NCBI RefSeq assembly: GCF_000176855.2
Contig: NC_015138.1
Location: forward strand, 3,100,001 to 3,164,000
DNA length: 64,000 nt
Origin: Paracidovorax avenae ATCC 19860
GTDB taxonomy: Bacteria > Pseudomonadota > Gammaproteobacteria > Burkholderiales > Burkholderiaceae_C
Direction: 5' to 3'
In this document: positions 28,717 to 38,203 of the stretch, piece by piece
How positions within the stretch are numbered: position 1 is the stretch's first letter
Layout: every line of letters begins with the position of its first letter
Notes under the pieces: generated by a model
Databases searched by the model: none
The model's input: the letters and a program-made list of their open reading frames with translations, nothing else
Told to the model about the DNA's origin: nothing
Program-made: the position numbers and the translations under genes

Positions 28717-29025
28717 TCAACGCCGGGCGAGCAGGAAGCCGACCAGGGCGCCTGCGGCCAGTGCAGCCGTGGCAACGCGCCAGGGCTCATCGTGCGCATA
28801 GCGGTCTGCCACGCGGGCTGCTTCCTTCGCCTGGCTGGCGGCCTCCTGCGCCGCACGGACGGCGGAGTCACGCACCGTGTTCACGCCATCGTCCAGCCGG
28901 CGGCGCAGCTGGCGGATTTCCGGAACGCTGTCCAGGTCCTTGTTGGACAGCAGGCCGCGCAGATCGGTGACCAGCTTTTCAAGTTCTTGTTGTGCATTGG
29001 AGAAGGTTTCGGATGCAGAGGTCAT
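28717..29025 (-). CDS. ElaB/YqjD-type DUF883 protein
   Basis: 102 residues. An amphipathic, coiled-coil N-terminal part (FSNAQQELEKLVTDLRGLL) leads to a heptad-like middle (AAQEAASQAKEAARVADRY) and one C-terminal transmembrane helix ending in a short basic tail (ATAALAAGALVGFLLARR). This is the standard DUF883 layout; relatives in E. coli are tail-anchored inner-membrane proteins that bind ribosomes in stationary phase. First gene of the trio; the start at 29025 is the ATG nearest the conserved region. Confidence 0.9.
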   Translation of the reverse strand: MTSASETFSNAQQELEKLVTDLRGLLSNKDLDSVPEIRQLRRRLDDGVNTVRDSAVRAAQEAASQAKEAARVADRYAHDEPWRVATAALAAGALVGFLLARR

Positions 29026-29121
29026 AAACAAGCCTTTCATAGCAGAACCCAAAGGTAATCCGCCCCTCCCAGGTCGGCTGTAGGCGGATGTCCCATATTA
29101 CCGGCCACCATGAAGCGCGAA

Positions 29122-29161
29122 GCCGCAGCCCGCGGCAGAGCCCTCAGCCGCGGGCTGCGGC
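29122..29161. repeat. 15-bp perfect inverted repeat across the lhgO stop
   Basis: GCCGCAGCCCGCGGC (29122-29136) is the exact reverse complement of 29147-29161, with a 10-bp loop holding the stop codon of the flavoprotein gene. No proper T-run follows on the minus strand, so if it terminates transcription it does so weakly; an RNA 3'-end stabilising hairpin is an alternative. Confidence 0.7.
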
Positions 29162-30247
29162 AGTGACGTATTCCGCGATCGCCAGGCAACTGGTGAGCCC
29201 GGGCGATTCGATACCGAACAGATGCACCAGTCCCGGCACGCCATGCTCTCCCGGCCCCTGGATCACGAAGTCCGCAGCCGGCTCATGCGGTCCGTGGATC
29301 TTGGGACGCATGCCCGCGTAGGCAGGCTGGAGCGCCCCGTCCTGCAAAGCGGGCCAGTACTTCCGCACCTCTGCATAGAACACCTGGCCACGGGCAGGAT
29401 CCACGGCCAGATCGTCGCTTTCAGGGACCCACTCCACGTCCGGACCGAACCTGGCCTGCCCTCCCAGATCGAGAGTCAGGTGCACGCCCAGCCCCGCCGC
29501 CTCGGGCACGGGATAGACCAGCCGCGAAAACGGAGCCCGGCCGGAAAGCGAGAAGTAGCTTCCCTTGGCGTAATGGGCCACAGGAACCATGTCGTGACGC
29601 ATGCCCGCGAAGCCGCGGGCGACGGCCGGCGCATGCAGGCCCGCCGCATTGACCACCAAGCGTGTCCGCAGCCGTGTGCCGTCTTCGGTTTCCACGAGGA
29701 TGCCGTCCGGCCCGCACTGCGCCGCAGCGAAGGCGGCGTTGAGCGCCACGATGCCGCCAGCGTGCTCCAGATCCCCCTGCAGCGACAGCATGAGCGCATG
29801 GCTGTCCACGATGCCCGTGCTGGGCGACAGCAGCGCGCCGGCACACGCGAGGGCCGGCTCGAGCGCCACGGCCTCGTCCCGGCCTAGGCGCTGCAGATCT
29901 GGCACGCCGTTGGCCCGCGCTCGCGCCGCGATTCCATCGAGCGATGCGAGCTGCAAGGAGGAGGTGGCGACGATGAGCTTGCCGCACCGGCGATGCGGTA
30001 CCCCGCGCTGCGCGCAGTAGGCATAAAGGAGTTCCTTGCCCCGCACGCACAGCCGCGCCTTGAGCGAGCCCTGTGGATAGTAGATGCCCGCATGGATGAC
30101 CTCGCTGTTGCGTGAGCTCGTGCCGGTGCCGACGGCCCCCGCGGCCTCCAGCACGATCACCTCCCGGCCCTCCATCGCCAGTGCCCTGGCCACCGCGAGC
30201 CCCACCACCCCCGCGCCGATGACCACGCATTCGACCGCGTCGCTCAT
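29144..30247 (-). CDS. lhgO: L-2-hydroxyglutarate oxidase/dehydrogenase-like FAD oxidoreductase
   Basis: 367 residues of the DAO/GlpD superfamily. The FAD-binding motif is [20 protein letters not shown] (residues 8-27) followed by [21 protein letters not shown], which is typical of LhgO/L2HGDH, as are [27 protein letters not shown] and [17 protein letters not shown] at the C-terminus. Family members oxidise L-2-hydroxyglutarate to 2-oxoglutarate and feed electrons to the respiratory chain. Its ATG overlaps the stop of the upstream amidohydrolase (ATGA), so the two are translated together. The substrate has not been proved by anything in the sequence. Confidence 0.87.
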   Translation of the reverse strand: MSDAVECVVIGAGVVGLAVARALAMEGREVIVLEAAGAVGTGTSSRNSEVIHAGIYYPQGSLKARLCVRGKELLYAYCAQRGVPHRRCGKLIVATSSLQLASLDGIAARARANGVPDLQRLGRDEAVALEPALACAGALLSPSTGIVDSHALMLSLQGDLEHAGGIVALNAAFAAAQCGPDGILVETEDGTRLRTRLVVNAAGLHAPAVARGFAGMRHDMVPVAHYAKGSYFSLSGRAPFSRLVYPVPEAAGLGVHLTLDLGGQARFGPDVEWVPESDDLAVDPARGQVFYAEVRKYWPALQDGALQPAYAGMRPKIHGPHEPAADFVIQGPGEHGVPGLVHLFGIESPGLTSCLAIAEYVTAAARG

Positions 30248-31314
30248 GGCCGTCCTTCCGGTCCGGCACCGCCCGCCACGCGCTCGAAACCCTGGAGTAC
30301 GTTGACGGCATTCACACCCAGTTCCGCAGCCGCATATCCGCCTTCGAGCACGAAGACCGTCGGCAGTCCCAGGCCTGCGAGCCTGGCGCCCACTTCGATG
30401 AAGTCCGACGACGACAGCGTGAACCGCGAGATGGGGTCGCCCTCGAACGTGTCGAGGCCCAGCGGCACGACCAGCGCCTGCGCCCCGCATTCCACGACAC
30501 GCGTGCAGGCCCGGTCGAGCGCACCGAGCCAGTCGGGAAAGGCCGTGCCGGCCGGCAGCGGGATATTGAAATTGAAGCCGGCACCGGGTCCCGCGCCGGT
30601 TTCGTCGGCATGCCCCAGGTAGAACGGATATTCGGTGCGCGGGTCGCCATGGATGCTGATGCACATCACGTCGGAGCGCTCGTAGAAGATGCTTTGTGTC
30701 CCGTTGCCGTGGTGGTAGTCCACATCCAGCACGGCCACGCGGCAGGCGGTGCCGGCATCGAGCAGCCACTGGGCCGCAACGGCCGCGTTGTTGAGAAAGC
30801 AGTAGCCGCCCATGAAGTCGGGCCCCGCGTGGTGGCCCGGCGGGCGGGTGCAGCAGAACGCGGCACGCGCTCCAGCAGCCACCGCGGCCGCCGCACTCGC
30901 GGCCGCATCGGCGCCCGCCTTGGCTGCCGCCCAGGTGCCTTCGGACAGGGGCGAGCCGTTGTCCATGGAATACAGGCCCAGCCGTGCGACGAAGTTCTCG
31001 GGCTCGACATCGTCGCGCAGCGTGCGCACCGGCCAGACAGACGGGAACGGCTGCACGCCGGCATTGCGCGCATCCAGCGACAGCCACTGCGACCACGCGT
31101 CCTGCAGGAAGCGAAGGTACCGCGGCGCATGCACACGCGCCAGGACGGCCTGGCTGTCCGTGTCCGGAGCGCGCAACGCGTAGCCCTGCTGGCGCAGCCG
31201 GGCTTCCACATAGTCGGCGCGATCGGGCTTTTCGAAACAGGGAACACGCTCGCCCCGGAAGAACTCGTGGACCGGCGCGTGGAGACGGTGCGAGGGGTTG
31301 TGGTAGATGATCAC
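30244..31314 (-). CDS. Histone-deacetylase-family zinc amidohydrolase (acetylpolyamine amidohydrolase-like)
   Basis: 356 residues from a GTG at 31314; upstream in-frame starts would run into the tRNA and its terminator. The N-terminus [21 protein letters not shown] is that of bacterial acetylpolyamine amidohydrolases. Catalytic elements: [20 protein letters not shown] with the His-His dyad, zinc ligands in [10 protein letters not shown] (Asp, His), and [14 protein letters not shown] with the third Asp; [13 protein letters not shown] has the final Tyr region. It probably removes acetyl groups from acetylated polyamines or related short amides. Coupled by a 4-bp overlap to the LhgO-like gene. 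Confidence 0.9.
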   Translation of the reverse strand: MIIYHNPSHRLHAPVHEFFRGERVPCFEKPDRADYVEARLRQQGYALRAPDTDSQAVLARVHAPRYLRFLQDAWSQWLSLDARNAGVQPFPSVWPVRTLRDDVEPENFVARLGLYSMDNGSPLSEGTWAAAKAGADAAASAAAAVAAGARAAFCCTRPPGHHAGPDFMGGYCFLNNAAVAAQWLLDAGTACRVAVLDVDYHHGNGTQSIFYERSDVMCISIHGDPRTEYPFYLGHADETGAGPGAGFNFNIPLPAGTAFPDWLGALDRACTRVVECGAQALVVPLGLDTFEGDPISRFTLSSSDFIEVGARLAGLGLPTVFVLEGGYAAAELGVNAVNVLQGFERVAGGAGPEGRP

Positions 31315-31413
31315 GGCAGCCTTGCGTCTGGCAGGAAGAAAGCCGGATTGTGGCCGAGGAGGAGTCCACCGCCGGCGCCGGAGCAACGCCAGCTTGCCAA
31401 GCTCGCGCAAAGC

Positions 31414-31445
31414 AAAAACCCCCTGCAGGCAGGGCCTGCAGGGGG
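31414..31445 (-). terminator. Intrinsic terminator after the tRNA-Val pair
   Basis: On the minus strand a 12-bp perfect stem (31434-31445 with 31419-31430, loop of 3) is followed by TTTTT at 31418-31414. It sits 7 bp downstream of the first tRNA. Confidence 0.85.
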
Positions 31446-31452
31446 TCTGGAA

Positions 31453-31527
31453 TGGTGGGTGATACATGGATCGAACATGTGACCCCTGCCGTGTGAAGGC
31501 AGTGCTCTACCGCTGAGCTAATCACCC
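31453..31527 (-). tRNA. tRNA-Val (CAC)
   Basis: A 75-nt tRNA including an encoded CCA. The acceptor stem GGGTGAT pairs with ATCACCC; the D arm is GCTC..GAGC; the anticodon stem CTGCC/GGCAG frames loop TTCACAC, giving anticodon CAC (reads GUG); the T arm ACATG-TTCGATC-CATGT is intact. It is identical in sequence to the copy 44 bp upstream, suggesting a recent duplication, and is co-transcribed with it. Confidence 0.96.
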
Positions 31528-31571
31528 TTTCCGGAAAAATCGCCTGCAAGGCAGTCCATCCGGAGCAAAAC

Positions 31572-31646
31572 TGGTGGGTGATACATGGATCGAACATGTG
31601 ACCCCTGCCGTGTGAAGGCAGTGCTCTACCGCTGAGCTAATCACCC
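31572..31646 (-). tRNA. tRNA-Val (CAC), tandem copy
   Basis: A 75-nt tRNA identical to the following copy, with intact acceptor, D, anticodon (CAC) and T arms and an encoded CCA. It is the promoter-proximal member of the pair. A 44-bp spacer separates the two mature tRNAs. Confidence 0.96.
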
Positions 31647-31672
31647 CAGTGCCGTTGTTGCGGCAGCCTATG

Positions 31673-31699
31673 ATTATGGCATAGCTTTCTGGCTGTCAG
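31673..31699 (-). promoter_or_regulatory. Possible promoter of the tRNA-Val pair
   Basis: On the minus strand a CATAAT -10-like hexamer (31673-31678) lies 26 nt before the first tRNA base, with CTGACA (31694-31699) upstream. The 15-bp spacing is shorter than ideal. The site overlaps the last codons of dnaQ. Confidence 0.4.
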
Positions 31700-32405
31700 A
31701 AGAAATTTTCCAAATAGTTTTACCACCGCTGGCCTTGTCGATCTGGGCCAGCACTTCGTCATGCGCCGCCAGTTCCTGCTCGCTGGCCAGGAGCACCGGC
31801 AGCGTGAAGGCCGAAAGGTCCACGGGCGCAAGGCGCACGGCGGACTCGTCACCCTCCTGCGCGTCGTCGGCGATGAGCAGCGCATCCTGGCCGCGCGTGA
31901 GGTTGATGTAGACGTCGGCCAGCAGCTCAGCATCCAGCAGCGCCCCGTGCAGCGTACGACCGGAGTTGTCCACGCCCAGCCGGTCGCACAGCGCGTCCAG
32001 CGAGTTGCGCTTGCCCGGGTACATCTCCTTGGCCATCACCAGCGTGTCCGTCACGCTCTCGACATAGCTCGTGAACGCGGGGCGACCCGTCAGCTCCAGC
32101 TCCTTGTTCAGGAAGCCCACGTCGAAGGCCGCGTTATGGATGATGATTTCCGCGCCCTGCAGGTACTCCAGGATCTCGTCCACCACCTCGGCGAACTTGG
32201 GCTTGTCCTTCAGGAACTCATTGCTGATGCCGTGCACCTTCAGCGCGTCTTCGTGGCTGTCGCGCTCCGGGTTGAAGTACAGGTGCAGGTTGTTGCCGGT
32301 CAGCTTGCGGTTCAACAGCTCCACGCATCCCAGTTCGATGATGCGGTCGCCACCTTCCGCGGACAGGCCCGTGGTTTCGGTATCGAGAACGATCTGCCGC
32401 GTCAT
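31674..32405 (-). CDS. dnaQ: DNA polymerase III epsilon subunit (3'-5' proofreading exonuclease)
   Basis: 243 residues, standard size. The DEDDh exonuclease motifs are intact: Exo I in VLDTETTGL (Asp and Glu), Exo II in IIHNAAFDVGFLN (Asp), and Exo III in LHGALLDAELLADVY (His and Asp). The ~60-residue C-terminal part would bind the polymerase alpha subunit. The start at 32405 (TRQIVLDTETTG) is the family N-terminus. It follows fdx by 58 bp and may be read from the isc operon. Its 3' end reaches close to the tRNA promoter region. Confidence 0.97.
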   Translation of the reverse strand: MTRQIVLDTETTGLSAEGGDRIIELGCVELLNRKLTGNNLHLYFNPERDSHEDALKVHGISNEFLKDKPKFAEVVDEILEYLQGAEIIIHNAAFDVGFLNKELELTGRPAFTSYVESVTDTLVMAKEMYPGKRNSLDALCDRLGVDNSGRTLHGALLDAELLADVYINLTRGQDALLIADDAQEGDESAVRLAPVDLSAFTLPVLLASEQELAAHDEVLAQIDKASGGKTIWKISSDSQKAMP

Positions 32406-32463
32406 GCCGGGGCTCCTGCACATGCCGCGGCGCCGGCCGGGCGGGATTCAGCCTGGACGTGCA

Positions 32464-32802
32464 TCAGTGGTTCTCCTTGGCATGGTTGATGGTGTACTTC
32501 GGAATCTCCACCGTCACGTCCTGCTGCGCAAGGATCGCCTGGCAGGACAGCCGCGACTGCGGCTCGAGCCCCCAGGCGCGGTCGAGCAGGTCTTCCTCCT
32601 CTTCCTCGGCCTCGTTGAGCGAGTCGTAGCCCTGCCGCACGATCACATGGCAGGTGGTGCAGGCGCAGCTCATGTCGCAGGCGTGCTCGATCTTGATGCC
32701 GTTGTCCAGCAGGGCTTCGCAGATCGAGGTCCCCGCGGGCGCGTTCACCTCCGTGCCGGCAGGACAGTATTCGGGATGGGGCAATATCTTGATGACGGGC
32801 AT
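32464..32802 (-). CDS. fdx: ISC-type [2Fe-2S] ferredoxin
   Basis: 112 residues. Cluster ligands are Cys42, Cys48, Cys51 and Cys87, the same spacing as E. coli Fdx, with the extra Cys46 also present. The acidic loop NEAEEEEEDLLDRAWGLEPQSRLSCQ is typical of adrenodoxin-like ferredoxins. It supplies electrons to the IscS-IscU cluster assembly step. It is the last isc gene, 34 bp after hscA, and precedes dnaQ. Confidence 0.97.
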   Translation of the reverse strand: MPVIKILPHPEYCPAGTEVNAPAGTSICEALLDNGIKIEHACDMSCACTTCHVIVRQGYDSLNEAEEEEEDLLDRAWGLEPQSRLSCQAILAQQDVTVEIPKYTINHAKENH

Positions 32803-32836
32803 GTCGTGGACTGGCTTGAAAGGATGTTCTGGTGTC

Positions 32837-34699
32837 TCAGAGGCTCTGGACGCTCTTGCCGGCCAGCGCCTGCTGGATGCCCCGGTTCATGCGCCGGGCA
32901 GCGAAAGCTTCCGTCCCCTTGGCGAGGGCCTGGGTCGCGGCATCGATGGCGGAGGCATCTTCGTGCTCGCGCACCGCCTCCAGGGCCTGCACGAGCGCAT
33001 CGATGGACTGGCGCTCGGCCGCCGGCAGGATATCGCCGTCGGCCTCCAGCGCCGTGCGGGTGGCCATGAGCATCCGGTCCGCCTCCACCCGGGCCTCGAC
33101 CAGCGCACGGGCGCGCATGTCCTCGCCCGCCGTGGCGAAACCTTCCTGCAGCATGCGCGCGATCTGGTCGTCGGACAGGCCGTAGGATGGCTTGACGTCC
33201 ACCCGGGCCTCGATGCCGGTGCTCTGCTCGCGCGCGCTCACGCCCAGCAGGCCATCGGCATCCACCGTGAAAGTGACGCGGATGCGCGCCGCTCCTGCCG
33301 CCATCGGCGGGATGCCGCGCAGCTCGAAGCGGGCCAGGCTGCGGCAATCCGCGACCAGATCCCGCTCGCCCTGCACCACGTGGATGGCCAGGGCCGTCTG
33401 GCCGTCCTTGTACGTGGTGAAATCCTGGGCCTTGGCGGTGGGAATGGTCTCGTTGCGCGAGATGATGCGCTCCACGAGCCCCCCCATCGTCTCGATGCCC
33501 AGCGACAGCGGAATCACGTCCAGCAGCAGCATGTCGCCAGCCGGGTCGTTGCCCGCAAGCTGGTGGGCCTGGATGGCGGCTCCCAGGGCGACCACTTCGT
33601 CCGGATTCAGGTTGTTCAGGGGCTCGGTGCCGAAGAACGCGGCCACTGCGTGCTGGATCTGCGGCATGCGGGTGGACCCGCCGACCATTACCACGCCCCG
33701 GATGTCGTCCCGCTGCAGGCGTGCGTCCCGCAGGGCCCGGCGCACCGCAGCCAGCGTACGCTCCGTCAGCGCCGACGTGATGGCGTCGAAATCACCGCGG
33801 AGCACGTCCAGCCGGACCTCGTTGCCGCCGATCCGCGCCGAAAACAGCGCACTCTCCGCGGCCGTCAGCCCTTCCTTGCACGCCCGTGCCGCGATGCGCG
33901 CCGCCGCCTTGTCCTGCGCGCTTTCCGCCCGGATGCCCAGCCGCTGCAACGCCCACTCCGCCAGCGCAGCATCGTAGTCGTCGCCACCGAGCGCGGAGTC
34001 GCCACCGGTGGCGATCACCTCGAACACCCCCTGCGTCAGGCGCAGGATGGAGATATCGAAGGTTCCACCGCCCAGGTCGTACACCGCATAGACACCCTCG
34101 CTGGCGTTGTCCAGGCCGTAGGCAATGGCCGCAGCCGTGGGTTCGTTGATGAGGCGCAGCAGGTTCAGGCCCGCCAGGCGGGCTGCATCCTTGGTCGCCT
34201 GCCGCTGTGCATCATCGAAATAGGCCGGCACGGTGATCACCGCGCCGTACAGGTCATCGTCGAAGGTATCTTCGGCGCGGTGGCGCAGTTCGGCCAGGAT
34301 TTCCGCGCTCACTTCGACGGGGGACTTCACCCCGTCCACGGTTTCCATCGCCACCATGTCGCCGTCCTGGCCGGACACGAAGGCATAGGGCAGGCGCTCG
34401 GGATGGTCGATGTCCTTGAGTCCGCGGCCCATGAAACGCTTCACCGATACCAGGGTGTTGGCGGCGTCTTCCGACCGCGCTCCCATGGCGGCATGGCCGA
34501 TCTGCCGGCGCCCCTGGGGCAGGTAGCGCACCACCGACGGCAGCAGCAACCGGCCCTCGGCATCCGGCAGGCATTCCGCAGTGCCGTTGCGCACGGCGGC
34601 GACCAGGGAGTGGGTGGTCCCGAGATCGATACCGACCGCGATGCGACGCTGGTGGGGATTCGGGGACTGGCCGGGTTCGGAAATCTGCAAAAGCGCCAT
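32837..34699 (-). CDS. hscA: Fe-S assembly Hsp70 chaperone
   Basis: 620 residues. The Hsp70 ATPase is seen in [35 protein letters not shown] and [15 protein letters not shown]; the substrate-binding domain follows [17 protein letters not shown]. HscA uses ATP to help release clusters from IscU, assisted by HscB. The start at 34699 is chosen because the longer frame reads into a non-conserved Pro/Ala-rich leader. It lies between hscB (110 bp upstream) and fdx (34 bp downstream). Confidence 0.97.
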   Translation of the reverse strand: MALLQISEPGQSPNPHQRRIAVGIDLGTTHSLVAAVRNGTAECLPDAEGRLLLPSVVRYLPQGRRQIGHAAMGARSEDAANTLVSVKRFMGRGLKDIDHPERLPYAFVSGQDGDMVAMETVDGVKSPVEVSAEILAELRHRAEDTFDDDLYGAVITVPAYFDDAQRQATKDAARLAGLNLLRLINEPTAAAIAYGLDNASEGVYAVYDLGGGTFDISILRLTQGVFEVIATGGDSALGGDDYDAALAEWALQRLGIRAESAQDKAAARIAARACKEGLTAAESALFSARIGGNEVRLDVLRGDFDAITSALTERTLAAVRRALRDARLQRDDIRGVVMVGGSTRMPQIQHAVAAFFGTEPLNNLNPDEVVALGAAIQAHQLAGNDPAGDMLLLDVIPLSLGIETMGGLVERIISRNETIPTAKAQDFTTYKDGQTALAIHVVQGERDLVADCRSLARFELRGIPPMAAGAARIRVTFTVDADGLLGVSAREQSTGIEARVDVKPSYGLSDDQIARMLQEGFATAGEDMRARALVEARVEADRMLMATRTALEADGDILPAAERQSIDALVQALEAVREHEDASAIDAATQALAKGTEAFAARRMNRGIQQALAGKSVQSL

Positions 34700-34809
34700 G
34701 GTGGTGGTAGAAGGCAAACCGGACGGTAAGGCGCACCATGCGGGGCGGGCCGGACCGGTGAATGGAAAACGCGCGAGACCACGCGGGCCTGCGAAAGGAG
34801 CCAAGCGGG

Positions 34810-35328
34810 CTATTGTTCCAGTTGCTCCCGGCGGCGATCGACGTCGAGTGCAAAGCGCTCAATGAACATAAGGCCTCTGACCTCTCCTGCCGCGGCCGCA
34901 TGGTCGTGGCGCACGTCGATCAGTTCGGCGCAGCGATCCAGTGCATCGCCACGGGCCTGCTGCACCTCCGCCTCCAGGCGGTCGATGGCGGCTCCGTCAG
35001 CAGCCTCGTCGAGTGCTTCGCGCCACTCCATCTGCTGCATCAGGAATGCCGCCGGCATGGCCGTGTTGTCCTCCGCCTGGATGGGTGCGCCATGGAGTTC
35101 GCACAGGTAGGCAGCCCTGCGGATCGGATCCTTCAGCCGCTGGTAGGCCTCGTTGATGCGCACGGACCATTGCATGGCCACCCTCTGGGCCGCTGCGCCC
35201 TGCGCAGCGAAACGGTCGGGGTGGGCTTCCCGCTGCAGGGCTTTCCAGCGGGCATCGATCGCCGCACGCTCCTGTGTGAAACGCCTGGGCAGGTCGAAAA
35301 GCTCGAAATCGTCGGATTGCAGGTTCAT
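34810..35328 (-). CDS. hscB: Fe-S assembly J-domain co-chaperone
   Basis: 172 residues. The N-terminal J domain carries HPD in [12 protein letters not shown], and the C-terminal three-helix region ([13 protein letters not shown]) is the IscU-binding part of HscB. It delivers IscU to HscA and stimulates its ATPase. The start at 35328 ([13 protein letters not shown]) is the family N-terminus; the ATG is immediately preceded by the T-run of a terminator-like hairpin that separates it from iscA, so its expression may be lower than that of the upstream genes. Confidence 0.95.
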   Translation of the reverse strand: MNLQSDDFELFDLPRRFTQERAAIDARWKALQREAHPDRFAAQGAAAQRVAMQWSVRINEAYQRLKDPIRRAAYLCELHGAPIQAEDNTAMPAAFLMQQMEWREALDEAADGAAIDRLEAEVQQARGDALDRCAELIDVRHDHAAAAGEVRGLMFIERFALDVDRRREQLEQ

Positions 35329-35333
35329 GTCAA

Positions 35334-35367
35334 GAAAAAAACCGCCAGCACACCTGCGATGGCGGTT
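35334..35367 (-). terminator. Terminator-like hairpin between iscA and hscB
   Basis: On the minus strand AACCGCCA (35367-35360) pairs with TGGCGGTT (35347-35340), with a 12-nt loop, and the stem runs into a seven-T tract. The tract ends just before the hscB start codon at 35328. It has all the features of an intrinsic terminator but sits inside the isc operon, so it is more likely an attenuator or partial terminator. Confidence 0.7.
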
Positions 35368-35421
35368 CGTCATGGTCCATGCCGGGCAACGCCGGCAGAA
35401 ACGCCCGGAGAGCCGGACGGC

Positions 35422-35745
35422 TCAGACGCGGAAGCTTTCCCCGCAACCGCAGCGGTCGCGCTCGTTGGGATTGTTGAAGCGAAAACCTTCGTTCAATCCT
35501 TCGCGCACGAAATCCAGCTGCGTGCCGTCGATATAGGCCAGGCTCTTCGGGTCGATCAGCACCTTGACGCCGTGGTCCTCGAAGACCACGTCCTCGGGCT
35601 CGGGCGCATCGACATACTCCAGCTTGTAGGCCAGGCCGGAGCAACCGGTGGTCTTCACCCCCAGGCGCACGCCCAGGCCCTTGCCCCTGCGGGACAGGTA
35701 CCGGCTGACGTGCCGCGCTGCGGCTTCCGTGAGAGTGATCGCCAT
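35422..35745 (-). CDS. iscA: A-type Fe-S carrier
   Basis: 107 residues with the three conserved cysteines Cys35 (TTGCSGLAY), Cys99 and Cys101 (RCGCGESF). It carries iron or Fe-S clusters from IscU to target proteins. It follows iscU by 6 bp and is followed by the terminator-like hairpin ahead of hscB. Confidence 0.96.
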   Translation of the reverse strand: MAITLTEAAARHVSRYLSRRGKGLGVRLGVKTTGCSGLAYKLEYVDAPEPEDVVFEDHGVKVLIDPKSLAYIDGTQLDFVREGLNEGFRFNNPNERDRCGCGESFRV

Positions 35746-35751
35746 GGCCGG

Positions 35752-36150
35752 TCAGGCTCCCGCCAGGGCCGAATGCTTGGCCTTGTAGTCCTGCACGGCG
35801 GCCTTGATCGCATCCTCAGCGAGGATGGAGCAATGGATCTTGACCGGCGGCAGCGCCAGTTCCTGGGCGATCTCGGCATTCTTGAGGGCCGCGGCCTCGT
35901 CCAGCGTCTTGCCCTTGACCCACTCGGTGACCAGGGAAGAGGATGCGATGGCCGAACCGCACCCGTACGTCTTGAAGCGTGCGTCCTCGATCACGCCGGT
36001 TTCCGGGTTCACCTTGATCTGCAGCTTCATCACGTCGCCACAGGCGGGGGCGCCCACCATGCCGGTGCCCACGGAATCGTCGCTCTTGTCGAACGAACCC
36101 ACGTTGCGGGGGTTTTCGTAATGGTCGATGACCTTGTCGGAGTAAGCCAT
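35752..36150 (-). CDS. iscU: Fe-S cluster scaffold
   Basis: 132 residues. Cluster ligands Cys37 (with Asp39), Cys64 and Cys107 are present, together with the LPPVK chaperone-recognition motif at about 100-104. It assembles [2Fe-2S] clusters from IscS sulfur and iron. It lies 39 bp after iscS and 6 bp before iscA. Confidence 0.97.
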   Translation of the reverse strand: MAYSDKVIDHYENPRNVGSFDKSDDSVGTGMVGAPACGDVMKLQIKVNPETGVIEDARFKTYGCGSAIASSSLVTEWVKGKTLDEAAALKNAEIAQELALPPVKIHCSILAEDAIKAAVQDYKAKHSALAGA

Positions 36151-36189
36151 GATTTCTACCTGCCTTTCACTTCTTCGCGGCTGCCGGGA

Positions 36190-37410
36190 TCAGTGGGCAG
36201 CCCATTGGATGGAGCTGATGTCCACGCCATCCTTGTACATTTCCCACAGGGGGCTCAGTTCGCGCAGCTTGGCGACGTTGTGGCGAATGGAGGACACCGC
36301 GAAATCGATCTCCTCCTCGGTCGTGAACCGGCCGATCGTCATGCGCAGGCTGCTGTGCGCCAGTTCGTCGCTGCGGCCGAGGGCGCGCAGCACGTAGCTG
36401 GGCTCGAGGCTCGCCGACGTGCACGCCGAGCCGGACGACACCGCCAGGCCCTTGATGCCCATGATCAGCGACTCGCCTTCGACGTAGTTGAAGCTGATGT
36501 TGAGGTTGTGCGGCACCCGGCGCTCGAGATCACCGTTGACGAACACCTGCTCGATGTCGGAAAGGCCGTCCAGCAGCCGCTTCTGCAGCGCGCGGGCCTT
36601 CTCCAGATCCTGCGCCATTTCCTCGCGGGCAATGCGGAAGGCCTCGCCCATGCCGACGATCTGGTGCGTCGGCAGGGTGCCCGAGCGCATGCCGCGTTCA
36701 TGCCCGCCGCCATGCATCTGCGCCTCCAGGCGCACACGGGGCTTGCGGCGCACATAGAGCGCGCCGATACCCTTGGGGCCGTAGGTCTTGTGCGAAGCCA
36801 GGCTCATGAGGTCCACCGGCAGCGTCTGCAGGTCGATCTCCACCTTGCCGGTCGCCTGTGCCGCATCGACGTGGAAGATCACCCCCTTTTCACGGCACAG
36901 CGCGCCGATCGCGGGAATGTCCTGGATGACGCCGATCTCGTTGTTCACGAACATCACGCTCAGCAGGATGGTGTCGGGACGGATGGCAGCCTTCAGCACT
37001 TCGAAGTCGAGCAGGCCGTTTTCCTGGACATCCAGGTAGGTGACCTCGAAGCCCTGGCGCTCCATCTCGCGCATGGTGTCGAGAACGGCCTTGTGCTCCG
37101 TCTTGACGGTGATCAGGTGCTTGCCCTTGCCCTTGTAGAACTGGCCCGCGCCCTTGATGGCGAGGTTGTTGGACTCGGTGGCACCGCTGGTCCAGACGAT
37201 CTCGCGCGGGTCCGCATGGATGAGCGCCGCGACATCGGCACGCGCCTTTTCCACGGCCTCCTCGGCTTCCCAGCCCCACGCATGGCTGCGCGACGCCGGG
37301 TTGCCGAAGTGCTCGCGCAACCAGGGGATCATGGCGTCCACCACGCGCGGATCGACCGGCGTCGTGGCTCCATAGTCCAGGTAGATGGGGAAATGCGGTG
37401 TCATGTCCAT
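36190..37410 (-). CDS. iscS: Cysteine desulfurase
   Basis: 406 residues. A PLP enzyme that takes sulfur from cysteine for Fe-S clusters and tRNA thiolation. Seen: the N-terminal [13 protein letters not shown], the PLP lysine in [14 protein letters not shown], and the mobile-loop catalytic Cys in [18 protein letters not shown], the group I IscS signature. Two in-frame ATGs two codons apart (37410 and 37404) could each be the start. It follows iscR by 96 bp. Confidence 0.97.
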   Translation of the reverse strand: MDMTPHFPIYLDYGATTPVDPRVVDAMIPWLREHFGNPASRSHAWGWEAEEAVEKARADVAALIHADPREIVWTSGATESNNLAIKGAGQFYKGKGKHLITVKTEHKAVLDTMREMERQGFEVTYLDVQENGLLDFEVLKAAIRPDTILLSVMFVNNEIGVIQDIPAIGALCREKGVIFHVDAAQATGKVEIDLQTLPVDLMSLASHKTYGPKGIGALYVRRKPRVRLEAQMHGGGHERGMRSGTLPTHQIVGMGEAFRIAREEMAQDLEKARALQKRLLDGLSDIEQVFVNGDLERRVPHNLNISFNYVEGESLIMGIKGLAVSSGSACTSASLEPSYVLRALGRSDELAHSSLRMTIGRFTTEEEIDFAVSSIRHNVAKLRELSPLWEMYKDGVDISSIQWAAH

Positions 37411-37506
37411 GGCTGGCTCAGTAAATGTCTGGCTGGCGAATCGTGGCGACGGGAGCGGCCCTGGCGGAGCCGGCCCCGGACCCCGGGGTCGCCCGGGCCG
37501 TCGGGT

Positions 37507-38043
37507 TCAGGATTTGGCGAATGCGTTGCCCAGGGCGAACACGGAGTTGGGTGCATTCACGCGGATGGGCTTGACCACCGGCGTCGTGGAAATGGCGCGG
37601 CGGACCACCGGCTTGTCCTCGATCTGCACGCCCTTGGCGATCTGGTCGTCCACCAGCTTCTGCAGCGTGACGGAGTCCAGGAACTCGACCATGCGCTGGT
37701 TCAGGGAAGCCCACAGCTCGTGCGTCATGCAGCGGCCGGCCTCGCCCAGGCAGTTTTCCTTGCCGCCGCATTGCGTGGCGTCGATGGGCTCGTCCACCGA
37801 CACGATGATGTCGGCGACGGTGATGTCGGCCGCCTTGCGGGCCAGGGTGTAGCCGCCGCCCGGGCCACGGGTGGATTCGACGAGTTCATGGCGGCGCAGC
37901 TTGCCGAAGAGCTGCTCCAGGTACGACAGCGAGATCTGCTGGCGCTGGCTGATGGCCGCCAGCGTGACGGGACCATTGTTCTGGCGGAGGGCCAGGTCGA
38001 TCATGGCGGTGACCGCGAAACGGCCTTTGGTAGTGAGACGCAT
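37507..38043 (-). CDS. iscR: Fe-S-responsive Rrf2-family regulator of the isc operon
   Basis: 178 residues. The N-terminal winged helix is RLTTKGRFAVTAMIDLA with recognition helix ISLSYLEQLFGKLRR; the [2Fe-2S] ligands are Cys92, Cys98 and Cys105, with His108 as the likely fourth. In its holo form IscR represses its own operon, and in apo form it acts at type 2 sites. It has a C-terminal extension of about 15 residues (ending ALGNAFAKS). It is the first gene of the operon. Confidence 0.97.
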   Translation of the reverse strand: MRLTTKGRFAVTAMIDLALRQNNGPVTLAAISQRQQISLSYLEQLFGKLRRHELVESTRGPGGGYTLARKAADITVADIIVSVDEPIDATQCGGKENCLGEAGRCMTHELWASLNQRMVEFLDSVTLQKLVDDQIAKGVQIEDKPVVRRAISTTPVVKPIRVNAPNSVFALGNAFAKS

Positions 38044-38203
38044 CGCAAGCTCCTTTGCTAGCTTGTCCGTTATAGAAATGCCGGAACCCGATGGCAGTGG
38101 GCATACCGCAGAGGTTGCCGGCTCGTCTCCGCCCCTACACTCCCGCGCGAAGCCCCGGTGGACGGGGAGCACGGGAGCCCTTCTTCGTGGGCTGTTTTCT
38201 TGA

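Noticed and set aside
31315..31467. Longer N-terminus of the HDAC-like gene
   Set aside because: The upstream frame starts inside the tRNA-Val and crosses its terminator; the conserved family N-terminus begins at the GTG at 31314.
34762..38061. A very long open frame on the plus strand opposite the isc genes, and similar ones at 1772-5125 and 12518-14404
   Set aside because: They are mirrors of real genes. In GC-rich DNA the complementary frame often lacks stops; their products are His/Arg/Gly-rich with no family features.
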